In this document: positions 1-9,630 of the stretch, one piece after another
Numbering within the stretch: position 1 is the first letter of the stretch
Layout: every line of letters starts with the position of its first letter
Assembly: GCA_963666935.1 (NCBI GenBank)
Contig: OY762936.1
Location: 1,302,001-1,366,000, forward strand
Length of the DNA stretch: 64,000 nt
Direction of reading: 5' to 3'
Source: G963666935 sp963666935
GTDB lineage: Bacteria > Bacillota > Clostridia > Christensenellales > CAG-138
Program-made: the position numbers and the translations under genes
Notes under the pieces: generated by a model
Seen by the model: the letters and a program-made list of their open reading frames with translations, nothing else
Told to the model about the DNA's origin: nothing
Databases searched by the model: none

Positions 1-1143
1 AATACGCCCGAGGCAGAGGTGCCCACGGGCATTTCAAAAGAGCAGGTGATCAAATCTATGTGCCTGCACATCGCCCACGACTGCAACTTGCGCTGCCGTT
101 ACTGCTTCGCAGACAGCGGAGAGTACCAGCAGGGCCATCGAGCGCTGATGAGCGCCGAAGTAGGGAAAAAAGCGCTGGAATTCCTGATAGAGCACGCTGG
201 ACGACGGCACAATCTGGAGGTTGACCTCTTTGGCGGGGAGCCGCTGATGAACTTTGCCGTTGTGCAGGAAATCGTTGCCTATGGCCGAGAGCTGGAGAAA
301 CGATACGACAAGCAAATTCATTTTACGATTACCACCAACGGGTTAGGACTTTCGCCGGACGTGATTCAATACCTTAACAAGGAAATGTCCAATATTGTGC
401 TGAGTTTGGATGGACGGAAAGCGGTGCACGATTTCATGCGCCCCGCCCCCAACGGCAAGGGTTCTTACGACTTGTGCGTTGACAAGTTCAAACGGCTGGT
501 CCAGTCCCGGGACAAGGATAAGGATTATTATGTTCGAGGCACCTATACCAACCGGAACTTAGATTTTACCGAAGATGTAAAGCACTTTGTTGAACTTGGA
601 TTCGACCAGCTTTCAATGGAACCGGTGGTGCTGCCAGAGGAAAGCCCCTATGCCATTGTCGAAGAGCACGTGCAGGCGGTGCTAGAAGAGTACGACCGAC
701 TGGCGGACTACATCATCGAGAGCCGAGAGAATGGGAAATGGTTCAACTTCTTTCATTTTATGATCGACCTTTCCGGCGGCCCGTGCTTGAAAAAGCGTAT
801 CGCGGGATGCGGAGCGGGCGTGGAGTATGTGGCAGTGACCCCAGAGGGCGACATCTATCCCTGCCATCAGTTTGTGGGAATGCCACAGATGAAGATGGGG
901 TCCGTGCTCAGCGGAGAACTTGATCAGAGCATCCGAGAAAAATTCGAAGCCTGTACGGTGCTTTCAAAACCCATATGCCGGAATTGCTGGGCGAAATACT
1001 TCTGTTCCGGCGGCTGCGCAGCCAATGCCTACAAGTACAACGGAGATATTGCCATACCATACGAGATGACTTGTAAGTTTTTAAAGAAACGGACGGAGAT
1101 CGCGGTGGGTCTCTATGCGAAAGAAACCATGGAAGGCGAATGA
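1..1143 (+). CDS. scfB: SCIFF peptide thioether maturase, radical SAM/SPASM (5' partial)
   Basis: The reading frame is open to the left edge, so the N-terminus is missing; the GTG at 19 is internal. The visible part starts just before the radical SAM cluster motif CNLRCRYC (three Cys at codons from about 82 nt), followed by a glycine-rich GGEPL motif typical of SAM binding. The C-terminal third carries the SPASM cysteines, including CRNCWAKYFCSGGC and a last Cys near the end, which would hold auxiliary [4Fe-4S] clusters. Family knowledge: these enzymes form Cys-to-Thr thioether bonds in the small six-cysteine SCIFF peptide, normally encoded just upstream, here outside the window. Close resemblance to the SCIFF maturase subfamily is judged from the start of the SAM domain and the SPASM spacing. 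Substrate assignment is inference because the peptide gene is not visible. recJ follows after 3 nt. Confidence 0.88.
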   Translation, partial: NTPEAEVPTGISKEQVIKSMCLHIAHDCNLRCRYCFADSGEYQQGHRALMSAEVGKKALEFLIEHAGRRHNLEVDLFGGEPLMNFAVVQEIVAYGRELEKRYDKQIHFTITTNGLGLSPDVIQYLNKEMSNIVLSLDGRKAVHDFMRPAPNGKGSYDLCVDKFKRLVQSRDKDKDYYVRGTYTNRNLDFTEDVKHFVELGFDQLSMEPVVLPEESPYAIVEEHVQAVLEEYDRLADYIIESRENGKWFNFFHFMIDLSGGPCLKKRIAGCGAGVEYVAVTPEGDIYPCHQFVGMPQMKMGSVLSGELDQSIREKFEACTVLSKPICRNCWAKYFCSGGCAANAYKYNGDIAIPYEMTCKFLKKRTEIAVGLYAKETMEGE

Positions 1144-1146
1144 AAA

Positions 1147-3507
1147 TTGCGGATTTACCAGGCAACCAGACAACAATATGACGACGTGCCGCGAGCTGAG
1201 GGGATGACTCCGCGGCTGGCGGCGCTTCTGTATAACAGGGGCTGCAAAACCGCACAGGAGATGGAGCGGTTTTTAAACCCATCGGAAGAACAACTCTTTG
1301 ACGCGACACGCTTCCTCGACATGGACAAGGCGGTGGAGCGGATTCGCACTGCGATCGACAAAGGGGAACGGATCTGCATCTTTGGCGACTATGATACGGA
1401 CGGCGTTGCCGCCACGGCGATCCTCTACGACTCCATGAGGAAAGCGGGGGCAACGGTTGCTTACCGAATTCCCTCCCGCCGTGGCGACGGCTACGGGCTG
1501 AGCAAAAACGCGGTTGAGGAGCTGGCACAAGAGGGGACTGCCCTCGTCATTACGGTGGATAATGGTGTGAAAGCCAACGAGGAGATCGCGCTGGCAAAAA
1601 CATATGAAATTGATGTGGTGGTGACGGATCACCACCAGTGCGGGGAGAGCCTGCCCGTTTGCGCGGCAGTGCTTTGCGCTACACGGGGAGACAACACATA
1701 CCCCAACCGGGACTTGGCGGGGGCGGGCGTGGCTCTAAAACTATGCGAAGCCCTTTTCGGCCGGGAGACGGCACGAAAATACATTCCGCTGGCGGGGCTT
1801 GCCACGGTAGCGGACATGGTGCCGCTGCTGGGGGAGAACCGGGCGCTGGCCGCGCTGGCCCTTAAAATGATTAATCGGGAAGAATGCCCGCTAGGCCTTA
1901 CTGTATTGGGAAACCACGTAAACGACGGCAGCCGGGCCTTTGGTTCCCGGGATTTTTCCTTTGGCTTTGCGCCGCGGATCAACGCAGCGGGACGCATGGA
2001 AGAGGCGGGAATTTGCGTGGAACTTCTTTGTACGGACGATGGGGCACGGGCCTTTGAAATTGCAGAAAAATTGGAAGAATTCAACCGACTGCGCCAAGCT
2101 GAGGAGAGCCGGATCACGGAGGAAGCCGTTGCACGCATTGAGGAGACGGACCTGACCGAGAGGCGATCCATCGTTCTTTTTGACCAGAGCTGGAACGTGG
2201 GAGTGGTGGGTATCGCCGCCAGCCGGATTGCGACACGGTATTTCCGCCCCACCCTCCTTCTGACACAGCGGGACGGGCTTCTTACGGGCAGCGCCCGGAG
2301 CATCGAAGGGGTAGACCTCTACGGGGCGCTTGCCACCAATGCTGCACACTTCGTCCGCTTCGGCGGCCATGCATATGCCGCCGGCGTCACTTTGGAACCG
2401 GACAGGCTAAAAGACTTTCAGACAGACTTGGAAACTACCCTTTCGGATTTGCCGGCGGAGTTTTTTCTGCCGCGGACGTTTTATGAGTGTGAGGCAGAAC
2501 TTGAGGAACTGACGCTGGATCTGGCGGATGAGCTGGCATTGCTTGCACCCTTCGGGGAAGGCAACCCCCTGCCCACATTCCGAACGGACGGCTTGCTAAT
2601 GAGCGGGCTGCGCAGGATCGGAAGCGACGCCACCCATCTGAAAGCCAAGGCCTCGAAGGGCGGCCGCTTTGGGGAAGTGATTGCCTTCGGTATGGGGTAC
2701 CGATTTGAGGAGATCAGCGACATGGAGCGTTGCGACATGGTTTATGCTGTGGACGTGAACGAGTGGAACGGCATGCGCAGCCTGCAGATGCGCGCGCAGG
2801 AGATCCGAGGCACGCTTATTGCGGACTCTCGCCAATACGTTCTGCGGCACGGCGAAAAATTTGCGGATGCATTTTGCCGTAACTTGGCGTATAATAGTTG
2901 CGGTGTGCGAGTAGAAACCGACGAAAGGGAAACACTAGCCGCGTTTTTACAGCCCTGCGCGGGGACGCTGATTCTGGCGTTTACACCGCAAGGCGCGCAG
3001 GACCTGCTGGACGCACTGGCTGATAAGGCGATGAGCGGACTACCGGTGAGCTTTTTTAAAACCCATAAAAGCCCCGCCGCTTACCATGAGGTCGTGCTGG
3101 CTCCGGCACTGGATGCGCTTGACATCAGCCGGTTTCGGCGGATTTTGCTTTACGACTGCGCAGATTCCGGCGTGATTGCGCGGCTCCAAGAACTGGCCCC
3201 TGGGGCGAAGATCGCAGCGGGGCGCCACCGTCAATTCAAAGTCGCTTTTTCCAGAGAAGACGCCGCTGTCTTTTACCGGGCCGTTGCCGCAACAGGGCGG
3301 AGCTTTCACAGCCTTGAGGAGCTATTGGACTATCTGGCCCGAGTTACCGGGCGCCCACGCCACGAGGCAAAGCTTTCGGCAGATATATTTATGGAACTGG
3401 GATTGATGCGATTGGAAGGGGACGTTGCCTTGCTTTCGAGCGAAGAACGGCGCGACCTCATGGACAGCCCCACCTTTGCGAAGCTAAAAGAGGTTGCGGG
3501 CATATAG
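1147..3507 (+). CDS. recJ: Single-stranded-DNA-specific 5'-3' exonuclease RecJ
   Basis: RecJ degrades single-stranded DNA 5' to 3' in recombination and repair in the cytoplasm. The 786-residue product has the DHH phosphoesterase signature: GDYDTDG at residues 80-86, a DNGV motif near 138, and DHH at 161-163, with the DHHA1 glycine-rich motif (FGGHAYAAG) further on and an OB-like region behind. The long C-terminal extension is usual for clostridial RecJ. The start is TTG at 1147; GGAAGG at 1131-1136 gives a 10-nt spacing and no better in-frame start precedes the DHH domain. It is 3 nt after the SCIFF maturase stop and 34 nt before rel, so probably cotranscribed. In many Clostridia an apt gene lies between recJ and rel; it is absent here. 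Confidence 0.95.
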   Translation: MRIYQATRQQYDDVPRAEGMTPRLAALLYNRGCKTAQEMERFLNPSEEQLFDATRFLDMDKAVERIRTAIDKGERICIFGDYDTDGVAATAILYDSMRKAGATVAYRIPSRRGDGYGLSKNAVEELAQEGTALVITVDNGVKANEEIALAKTYEIDVVVTDHHQCGESLPVCAAVLCATRGDNTYPNRDLAGAGVALKLCEALFGRETARKYIPLAGLATVADMVPLLGENRALAALALKMINREECPLGLTVLGNHVNDGSRAFGSRDFSFGFAPRINAAGRMEEAGICVELLCTDDGARAFEIAEKLEEFNRLRQAEESRITEEAVARIEETDLTERRSIVLFDQSWNVGVVGIAASRIATRYFRPTLLLTQRDGLLTGSARSIEGVDLYGALATNAAHFVRFGGHAYAAGVTLEPDRLKDFQTDLETTLSDLPAEFFLPRTFYECEAELEELTLDLADELALLAPFGEGNPLPTFRTDGLLMSGLRRIGSDATHLKAKASKGGRFGEVIAFGMGYRFEEISDMERCDMVYAVDVNEWNGMRSLQMRAQEIRGTLIADSRQYVLRHGEKFADAFCRNLAYNSCGVRVETDERETLAAFLQPCAGTLILAFTPQGAQDLLDALADKAMSGLPVSFFKTHKSPAAYHEVVLAPALDALDISRFRRILLYDCADSGVIARLQELAPGAKIAAGRHRQFKVAFSREDAAVFYRAVAATGRSFHSLEELLDYLARVTGRPRHEAKLSADIFMELGLMRLEGDVALLSSEERRDLMDSPTFAKLKEVAGI

Positions 3508-3541
3508 TGTGATTTAAATTGCGGGAAGGGAGGGAAAGTGT

Positions 3542-5728
3542 ATGGAACATCTGTTGGAGCTGTGCAGGCCGCGGTTCTCCGAAGAAGAGATGCAAAGCCT
3601 GGTTAAAGCATGTGAATTTGCGCAAAAAGTGCACGAAGGGCAGCGTAGACAAAGCGGCGAACCATACATTACCCATCCTATTAAAGTGGCTGAGATGCTG
3701 GCGGAGATGGGAATGGATCCCAGCACCATCATTGCGGGGCTGCTCCACGATACCGTGGAGGACGGCAAAGACATTACCACGCAGATACTGGAGGACCAGT
3801 TCGGCAAAGACATTGCCGAGATGGTGGATGGCGTCACCAAGCTGACGCAGTCCAGCAACAAAAGCGCCGTGAACCGCGAAGAGGTTCAGGCAGAAAACAT
3901 GCGCAAGATGTTCCTTGCAACTGCCAACGACGTGCGGGTGGTGATCATCAAGCTTACGGATCGGCTGCATAACATGCGCACGCTGCAATACTGCAGCGAA
4001 GAAAAACGAATTCGAAAAGCCCGGGAAACACTGGAGGTCTATGCGCCGCTGGCCCACCGCTTTGGCATGGGTGCGATGAAGTGCGAGCTGGAAGACCTTT
4101 GCTTCATGTATTTGTACCCGGACGATTACAAAAAGCTGAAAGACGCCATGATCCCCTACCAGCAGCAACGGATGCAGCTGTTGGAATCTGCCATTAAAAC
4201 CATTAATGAGAAGCTTAATGAGGCGGGAATCGAAGCCACCATTAACGGACGACCAAAGCACCTTTTCAGCGTATATAGAAAGACCATTAGGCTCAATACC
4301 AGCATTGATGAGATCTACGACCTCGTCGCCATTCGCGTCATCGTCAACACCATCAACGACTGTTACGCGGCCTTGGGCATTATCCATTCTGTTTGGAAGC
4401 CCATGCCCGGCCGGTTTAAGGATTATATCGCCATGCCCAAGCCCAATATGTACCGCTCCCTGCATACGACCTTGTTTGCCGGGGAGGGCGGGATGCCCTT
4501 CGAGGTGCAGATTCGCACGCCGGACATGCACCGGGCGGCGGAATATGGCATTGCGGCCCACTGGATGTATAAAGAGGGCCGAAAAGACCAAGATGAGCTG
4601 GATAACAAAATGGCATGGCTCCGGGAAGCGTTGGAGATGGAGCACTACACCGACAATACTCGCGAATTCATTGAGAACGTTCGTAAAGACTTTTTCGGAG
4701 ACTACGTGTATGTGCTCACACCGCAGGGGAAGATTATCGACCTGCCTACGGGCTCCACGCCGCTGGACTTTGCCTACCGCATCCATTCCAACATCGGCAA
4801 CCGCACCCAGCACGCCAAGGTGAACGGCGCCATCGTGCGGCTGGATTATAAGCTTAAGACCAACGATGTGGTGGAAATTATTACATCCTCTAACGCCGCA
4901 CCCAGCTTGGACTGGCTTAAGGTGGTCAAGACCCAACAAGCCAAGGCGAAGATACGCCAGTGGTTCAAAAAGACAAACCGGGAGGAAAACATTCAGCGGG
5001 GCCGCGACATGCTCAGCGAGTCCATCCGGCGTCAGGGCTTTCAGCTTTCTGACTTGGACAAGGACTGCTTTGCGGATTTGATCAAACGGTTCAATATGTC
5101 CGAGGTGGAGGATGTGTACGCAGCCATCGGCTACGGCGGGATTACCACGGCACAGGTTACCCACAGGCTGCTGGAGAATGTACGCAAGGTCCAGCGGGAG
5201 GCGGAACTCAAGGAAAAGCTGGATAAGCTGAGCAAGGGAGAGGAAGAACCCCAGCCAGCAAGGAGCGCAAACACCGACGTTGGGAACGGCGTGATCGTGA
5301 AGGGCTGCCCCAATATCGCGGTTCGTTTCGCTCGGTGCTGCAGCCCGCTGCCCGGGGATGCCATTATCGGCTACCTGACCAGAGGTCGGGGCGTTTCCGT
5401 TCACAGGAAGGATTGCCCCAATATTGGGAATTTGATGATGGAACCGGATCGGGTGGTGGAGGCACAGTGGGCGGAGCACGTGAAGAGCTCCTACTTGGCC
5501 ACCATACAGGTGGTGGCGAGCGAGCGCACGGGACTGCTCATGGAGATTTCCCAGGTACTGGTGGGCATGAATATCTCCATTACATCCATGACCGCGAAGA
5601 CGGATCCCAACAGTATGGTATATACCCAGTTGTCCTTCGAGGTGAAGGACGCAAATCAGCTGGATTCCATCACAAAGAGCATTCGGAAGATACACTCGGT
5701 GAAGGACGTATTCAGAATAAAGGCATAA
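3542..5728 (+). CDS. rel: Bifunctional (p)ppGpp synthetase/hydrolase Rel
   Basis: Makes and degrades the stringent-response alarmones (p)ppGpp. Domain order in the 728 residues: N-terminal HD hydrolase with His45 and the HD pair at 69-70 (GLLHDTVED), nucleotidyltransferase region about 230-345 with RFKDYIAMPKP, TGS domain about 385-450, a Cys-containing zinc-finger region (CCSPLPGDAI) near 600-620, and a C-terminal ACT domain about 655-728. Intact hydrolase and synthetase motifs argue for a bifunctional long RSH enzyme that senses uncharged tRNA on the ribosome. ATG start with a strong SD (GGGAAGGGAGG) a few bases upstream. dtd follows after 9 nt, and hisS and aspS lie farther down the same strand, the usual clostridial order. 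Confidence 0.97.
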   Translation: MEHLLELCRPRFSEEEMQSLVKACEFAQKVHEGQRRQSGEPYITHPIKVAEMLAEMGMDPSTIIAGLLHDTVEDGKDITTQILEDQFGKDIAEMVDGVTKLTQSSNKSAVNREEVQAENMRKMFLATANDVRVVIIKLTDRLHNMRTLQYCSEEKRIRKARETLEVYAPLAHRFGMGAMKCELEDLCFMYLYPDDYKKLKDAMIPYQQQRMQLLESAIKTINEKLNEAGIEATINGRPKHLFSVYRKTIRLNTSIDEIYDLVAIRVIVNTINDCYAALGIIHSVWKPMPGRFKDYIAMPKPNMYRSLHTTLFAGEGGMPFEVQIRTPDMHRAAEYGIAAHWMYKEGRKDQDELDNKMAWLREALEMEHYTDNTREFIENVRKDFFGDYVYVLTPQGKIIDLPTGSTPLDFAYRIHSNIGNRTQHAKVNGAIVRLDYKLKTNDVVEIITSSNAAPSLDWLKVVKTQQAKAKIRQWFKKTNREENIQRGRDMLSESIRRQGFQLSDLDKDCFADLIKRFNMSEVEDVYAAIGYGGITTAQVTHRLLENVRKVQREAELKEKLDKLSKGEEEPQPARSANTDVGNGVIVKGCPNIAVRFARCCSPLPGDAIIGYLTRGRGVSVHRKDCPNIGNLMMEPDRVVEAQWAEHVKSSYLATIQVVASERTGLLMEISQVLVGMNISITSMTAKTDPNSMVYTQLSFEVKDANQLDSITKSIRKIHSVKDVFRIKA

Positions 5729-5737
5729 GGACAAGAA

Positions 5738-6184
5738 ATGCGAGCGGTTGTACAGCGGGTTGCCGGTGCTTCGGTGACTATTGACGGGAAAATAGCGGGG
5801 GAAATTGACAAGGGCTGCATGGTGCTTCTGGGCGTTGAGGACATTGACGAACAGGAGGACTTGGATTATATCTGCGACAAACTCATTGGGCTGAGGATTT
5901 TTGAAGATTCTGACGGCAAGATGAATCTTGATATCCAGGACGTGGGGGGCGGCATATTGCTCATTTCTCAGTTCACCCTCTTGGGGGATGCCCGTAAGGG
6001 TCGGCGGCCGGGCTTTACAAAGGCGGCGAGGCCGGAGAAGGCGATCCCTATGTATGAGGCGGCCGTTGCGAGGCTCCGCGCAAGCGTTTCGGTAGAAACC
6101 GGGCGGTTTGGGGCGGATATGAAGGTGGCGCTGGTGAATGATGGGCCTGTCACAATACTTTTGGATAGCAAGAGGACGTTTTAA
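5738..6184 (+). CDS. dtd: D-aminoacyl-tRNA deacylase
   Basis: Removes D-amino acids (and glycine from tRNA-Ala) mischarged onto tRNA, acting in trans in the cytoplasm. The 148-residue length equals the family norm. Both family signatures are present: the SQFTLLGDARKGRRPGF block containing the catalytic-site Ser-Gln and the C-terminal NDGPVT element that holds the Gly-cisPro motif used for chiral rejection. It begins 9 nt after rel and its TAA is directly followed by the ATG of the metallo-beta-lactamase gene, so it is embedded in an operon. Confidence 0.96.
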   Translation: MRAVVQRVAGASVTIDGKIAGEIDKGCMVLLGVEDIDEQEDLDYICDKLIGLRIFEDSDGKMNLDIQDVGGGILLISQFTLLGDARKGRRPGFTKAARPEKAIPMYEAAVARLRASVSVETGRFGADMKVALVNDGPVTILLDSKRTF

Positions 6185-6820
6185 ATGGAATTGGTTACAA
6201 TGATCACAGGACCGCTGGAAGTGAACACGTATATCCTGAGCAACAAGGTGGGGGAATGCGTGGTGATCGATCCGGCAGATGCGAAAAGAACTCGGGAATT
6301 GCTCAAAGAGCATGGCCTGATCTGTACGCACGTGCTGCTGACCCACTGTCATTTCGATCACATCACAGGTGCTGCGGAGATGCAGCGGCAGGGGGCCAAG
6401 ATTTGCATTTCAGCCATCGACGCGCCGGGCTTGGAAAACGACAATTTCAACCTGAGCTTGGGCAACATGTTTCGGGTTGAGCACTGCGTGGCGGATGTTC
6501 TATTGCATGACGGGGATATTTTGGAGGCGGCGGGGGTAAAGATTCACGTCATTGCCACGCCGGGACATACCAGAGGAAGTCTGTGTTTTCTTTTGGAAGA
6601 GCAGCGCATACTCTTTTCCGGGGACACTCTATTTTTCCAAAGCGTAGGGCGCTGTGATTTCCCAAGCGGGAGCGCCTCGGATTTGATGACCTCCATCCAG
6701 AATCGGCTTATGACCTTAGAGGGAGATTATAAGGTGTATCCCGGCCACGGGGAAGAGACTATGCTCCAAAGAGAAAAGAAGTTTAACCCGTATTTGAAGG
6801 TAGATGTTTCGCAATGGTAA
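6185..6820 (+). CDS. MBL-fold metallo-hydrolase (glyoxalase II-like, YcbL type)
   Basis: A 211-residue metallo-beta-lactamase-fold hydrolase. The zinc motif H54-x-H56-x-D58-H59 is present (THCHFDH), followed by a later His in TPGHT, an SGDTLF Asp ligand, and a final His in YPGHG. This is the glyoxalase II/YcbL-like branch, commonly found next to dtd and hemZ in Clostridia. The substrate is not known from sequence; thioester hydrolysis is possible. ATG abuts the dtd stop, and the last codons overlap the hemZ start by 7 nt, implying translational coupling. There is nothing to suggest antibiotic hydrolysis. Confidence 0.9.
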   Translation: MELVTMITGPLEVNTYILSNKVGECVVIDPADAKRTRELLKEHGLICTHVLLTHCHFDHITGAAEMQRQGAKICISAIDAPGLENDNFNLSLGNMFRVEHCVADVLLHDGDILEAAGVKIHVIATPGHTRGSLCFLLEEQRILFSGDTLFFQSVGRCDFPSGSASDLMTSIQNRLMTLEGDYKVYPGHGEETMLQREKKFNPYLKVDVSQW

Positions 6821-8301
6821 CCCTCTTCACAAATCACGCTGAATTTGCAAACGACATTGCGGAGGAGATTCGGCTGTTTACGGACACATCGCAAGCCGTG
6901 ACCGTATCTCCCTTACCCGCGGTATGCAAAGATGGCATGACTGTGACGGCGGAACTCGTGGAAAATGCTGATGTCTGGACCGCACGGGCAAGGGCGGCCG
7001 CAAACGGAAAAATCGGAGACTATACTTATGTTTGCAAAGCGGTGGAGGGCGGCGATCTTTTGAAAAAGCGCTACCGGAAACGTGCTCTTAAGATTGCGGT
7101 ATTCCGCGCCATGCGGCAGGTGTTTGATGCGTTTACCCCATGGGGTTCTTTGACGGGAATCCGGCCCACGCGGCTGCTTCGGGAACTTTCCGAACAGATG
7201 GGGGAGCAGGAGGCCCTTCGTTTTCTGGAGGAGGAATTCGACGTCGCTCCCGAAAAGCTGGCTCTGGCTCGGGAAATTGCGCAGATTCAGCGGCCCATAC
7301 TGGCACAAGGCCACTGGCGGAGGGATTTAGATGTTTACATTGGCATTCCCTTCTGCAAAACCCGGTGCCTTTACTGTTCCTTTGCATCGGAAGTGCGAAG
7401 GAAGGATACGGATATGGCGACGTACATTGCCGCGCTAAAAGAGGATATCCGACTGGGCGCGGCGGCGGCGCAGGAGAACGGATACCGCATTCGGAGTATG
7501 TACATGGGCGGCGGCACGCCCACCGTGCTCACCGAGGAAGAACTTACGGATGTGCTTTCCTGCGCGCTGGCAGCTTACGGCGGCTTTGGGCGGGAACTGA
7601 CGGTGGAGGCGGGCAGACCGGATACCATTACGAGGGGCAAGTTGAGAGCAATCAGAGAACTGGGCGCCGGGCGGATTTCCATAAACCCCCAGACCATGAA
7701 CCCTTTTACCTTAGAGATCATCGGCAGAAATCACGGCCCCGAGGAAGTGCATACGGCGTATCAGACCGCCCGGGACATGGGATTTTGCATTAATATGGAC
7801 CTCATCGCGGGGCTCCCCGGCGAGGATGCGGAAGACGTGAAACGCACGCTGGATGAGATTGTGCGTTTGGCTCCGGACAACATGACCATGCATACCCTGG
7901 CATTGAAGCGATCTTCTGTACTCAAAGAGCGGCTGAGCGAATTCCAGCCGGCACCCGCCGAAACGGCGGACGAAATGGTGCGGCTGGGTGCGGCGGCGGC
8001 GGAACGTATGGGTATGCGGCCCTATTACATGTACCGGCAAAAGTACATGCGGGGCAATCTGGAAAACGTGGGTTACGCGCTGCCGGGGAAGGAATGCCTC
8101 TACAATATCGACATGATGGAAGAGACTACGTCCATTATGGCGCATGGGGCAGGATCTATGACAAAACGCATCTTTGGCGGCGAACAGCGGGTGGAACGGA
8201 TCCCCAGCCCCAAGGATATCGGGACCTATATCGCCAAGGTGGAGACACTTTCAGCGCACAAGCGGGCGTTGTTTGGCGCAGGGGATGCTCTTGCCCCGTA
8301 G
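6814..8301 (+). CDS. hemZ: HemZ-type radical SAM coproporphyrinogen oxidase-like protein
   Basis: A 495-residue oxygen-independent coproporphyrinogen III oxidase-like radical SAM protein of the HemZ group. The cluster motif C181-x3-C185-x2-C188 (FCKTRCLYC) is followed by MYMGGGTPT and the HemN-type C-terminal part. The N-terminal 170 residues are the HemZ-specific extension. ATG at 6814 overlaps the upstream stop. HemZ function in haem synthesis is known from Bacillus; here no other haem genes are visible, so the exact reaction is uncertain. The HemN/HemW superfamily also contains haem chaperones, a less likely alternative given the HemZ-like extension and gene context before hisS. Confidence 0.9.
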   Translation: MVTLFTNHAEFANDIAEEIRLFTDTSQAVTVSPLPAVCKDGMTVTAELVENADVWTARARAAANGKIGDYTYVCKAVEGGDLLKKRYRKRALKIAVFRAMRQVFDAFTPWGSLTGIRPTRLLRELSEQMGEQEALRFLEEEFDVAPEKLALAREIAQIQRPILAQGHWRRDLDVYIGIPFCKTRCLYCSFASEVRRKDTDMATYIAALKEDIRLGAAAAQENGYRIRSMYMGGGTPTVLTEEELTDVLSCALAAYGGFGRELTVEAGRPDTITRGKLRAIRELGAGRISINPQTMNPFTLEIIGRNHGPEEVHTAYQTARDMGFCINMDLIAGLPGEDAEDVKRTLDEIVRLAPDNMTMHTLALKRSSVLKERLSEFQPAPAETADEMVRLGAAAAERMGMRPYYMYRQKYMRGNLENVGYALPGKECLYNIDMMEETTSIMAHGAGSMTKRIFGGEQRVERIPSPKDIGTYIAKVETLSAHKRALFGAGDALAP

Positions 8302-8346
8302 GCGGTTTTAGGGTATGATAATAGGATCGAACGGACGAGGTGAACT

Positions 8347-9612
8347 ATGGCAATACAGGCGCCGAAAGGCACAAAGGACGTAACCCCGGCGGAGAGCTAC
8401 AAGTGGCAGTACATTGAAAAGCTGGCTCGGGAGATTTGCGATGATTTTGGATACAGCGAGACCCGTACGCCGGTAATCGAGCATACGGAGCTCTTTTTGC
8501 GGGGCGTGGGAGATACCACCGATATCGTGCAGAAGGAGATGTACACCTTCGACGATAAGGGAGGACGGTCCATTACGCTCAAGCCGGAAGGCACCGCGGG
8601 CGCAGCCCGAATGTTTTTGGAAAACAGCCTTTTTAACGAACCGCAACCCACGAAGATGTATTACCTTTACTGCCCGGTATTCCGCTACGACAAGCCCCAG
8701 GCGGGAAGACTTCGGGAGCACCACCAGTTCGGCGTGGAAGTTTACGGTGCACCTTTGGCCAGTGCGGACGCGGAGTGCATCCAATTGGCGCTGACTCTGC
8801 TCAACCGGGCCGGGGTCAAAGGCCTTAGTGTGAACATAAACAGTATCGGCTGCCCCAGCTGCAGACCTAAATATAACGACAGGCTCAAGGAATACCTCGG
8901 GAGCAATTTTGACGGGCTGTGCGCGACCTGCAAAAGCCGCTTCGAGAAGAATCCGCTGCGGATACTGGATTGCAAGGAAGAGAAATGCAAGACCATCTGC
9001 AAGGGTGCGCCCACCATACTGGATTGTCTGTGCGACACATGTGCCGCGCATTTTGAGGAACTCAAAGCATGCCTTGCGGGCATCGACGTGGAGTATCAGG
9101 TGGATCCCTTTATCGTGCGAGGGCTGGACTACTACACCAAGACGGTATTTGAGATCATCGCGCAGAGCGAAAGCTATTCGGGCACGGTTTGCGGCGGCGG
9201 CCGGTATGACGGTTTGTTGGAACAGCTGGGCGGCCCAGAGATGCCGGGCATAGGCTTCGGCATGGGCATGGAACGGCTGCTGCTCATTGCTGAACTTTCC
9301 GGAGCGCATTTCCCGCTGCCCCGGCAGACGGAGGTCTATATTGCGACGATGGGCGAAGAGGCCCGAAAGGTGGGGTTCACCCTTGTGAACAACCTTCGGG
9401 TAAAGGGCGTGAAGGCGGAATTTGACCATGTGGGTAGGAGCTTTAAGGCCCAGTTCAAGTATGCAAACAAACTGGGGGCCCGGTTCGTGGCCGTGCTAGG
9501 CGACGATGAACTTGACCGAGGTGCCGTAAAACTCAAAGATATGAATACCAGTGAGGAAGAATATGTCAACATTCCCGCCCTCGCGAAAACCATAAAAGAA
9601 CGATTAGACTGA
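8347..9612 (+). CDS. hisS: Histidyl-tRNA synthetase
   Basis: Class II aminoacyl-tRNA synthetase charging tRNA-His. The 421-residue protein has the N-terminal GTKDV element, motif 2 around FRYDKPQAGRLREHHQFGVE, the histidine-specific GLDYYTKTVFEI block, and motif 3 (GFGMGMERL), then an anticodon-binding domain in the last 90 residues. Length and order match bacterial HisRS. A GAGGTG SD precedes the ATG by 6 nt. Only 45 nt separate it from hemZ; this is too short for a T-box leader. aspS follows after 18 nt, the standard hisS-aspS pair. Confidence 0.97.
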   Translation: MAIQAPKGTKDVTPAESYKWQYIEKLAREICDDFGYSETRTPVIEHTELFLRGVGDTTDIVQKEMYTFDDKGGRSITLKPEGTAGAARMFLENSLFNEPQPTKMYYLYCPVFRYDKPQAGRLREHHQFGVEVYGAPLASADAECIQLALTLLNRAGVKGLSVNINSIGCPSCRPKYNDRLKEYLGSNFDGLCATCKSRFEKNPLRILDCKEEKCKTICKGAPTILDCLCDTCAAHFEELKACLAGIDVEYQVDPFIVRGLDYYTKTVFEIIAQSESYSGTVCGGGRYDGLLEQLGGPEMPGIGFGMGMERLLLIAELSGAHFPLPRQTEVYIATMGEEARKVGFTLVNNLRVKGVKAEFDHVGRSFKAQFKYANKLGARFVAVLGDDELDRGAVKLKDMNTSEEEYVNIPALAKTIKERLD

Positions 9613-9630
9613 CGAAGGACGGTATCAGAT

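Noticed and set aside
3458..6361. A 967-codon open frame on the minus strand over recJ end, rel and dtd
   Set aside because: It lies wholly opposite highly conserved genes, is His/Leu/Gln-rich as expected of an antisense frame in GC-rich coding DNA, and has no SD or family resemblance.
6185..6820. Beta-lactamase resistance gene
   Set aside because: Only the shared MBL fold; size, motifs and operon context are those of glyoxalase II-like housekeeping hydrolases.
8302..8346. T-box leader before hisS
   Set aside because: Only 45 nt between hemZ and hisS, too short for a T-box; no specifier stem or terminator.
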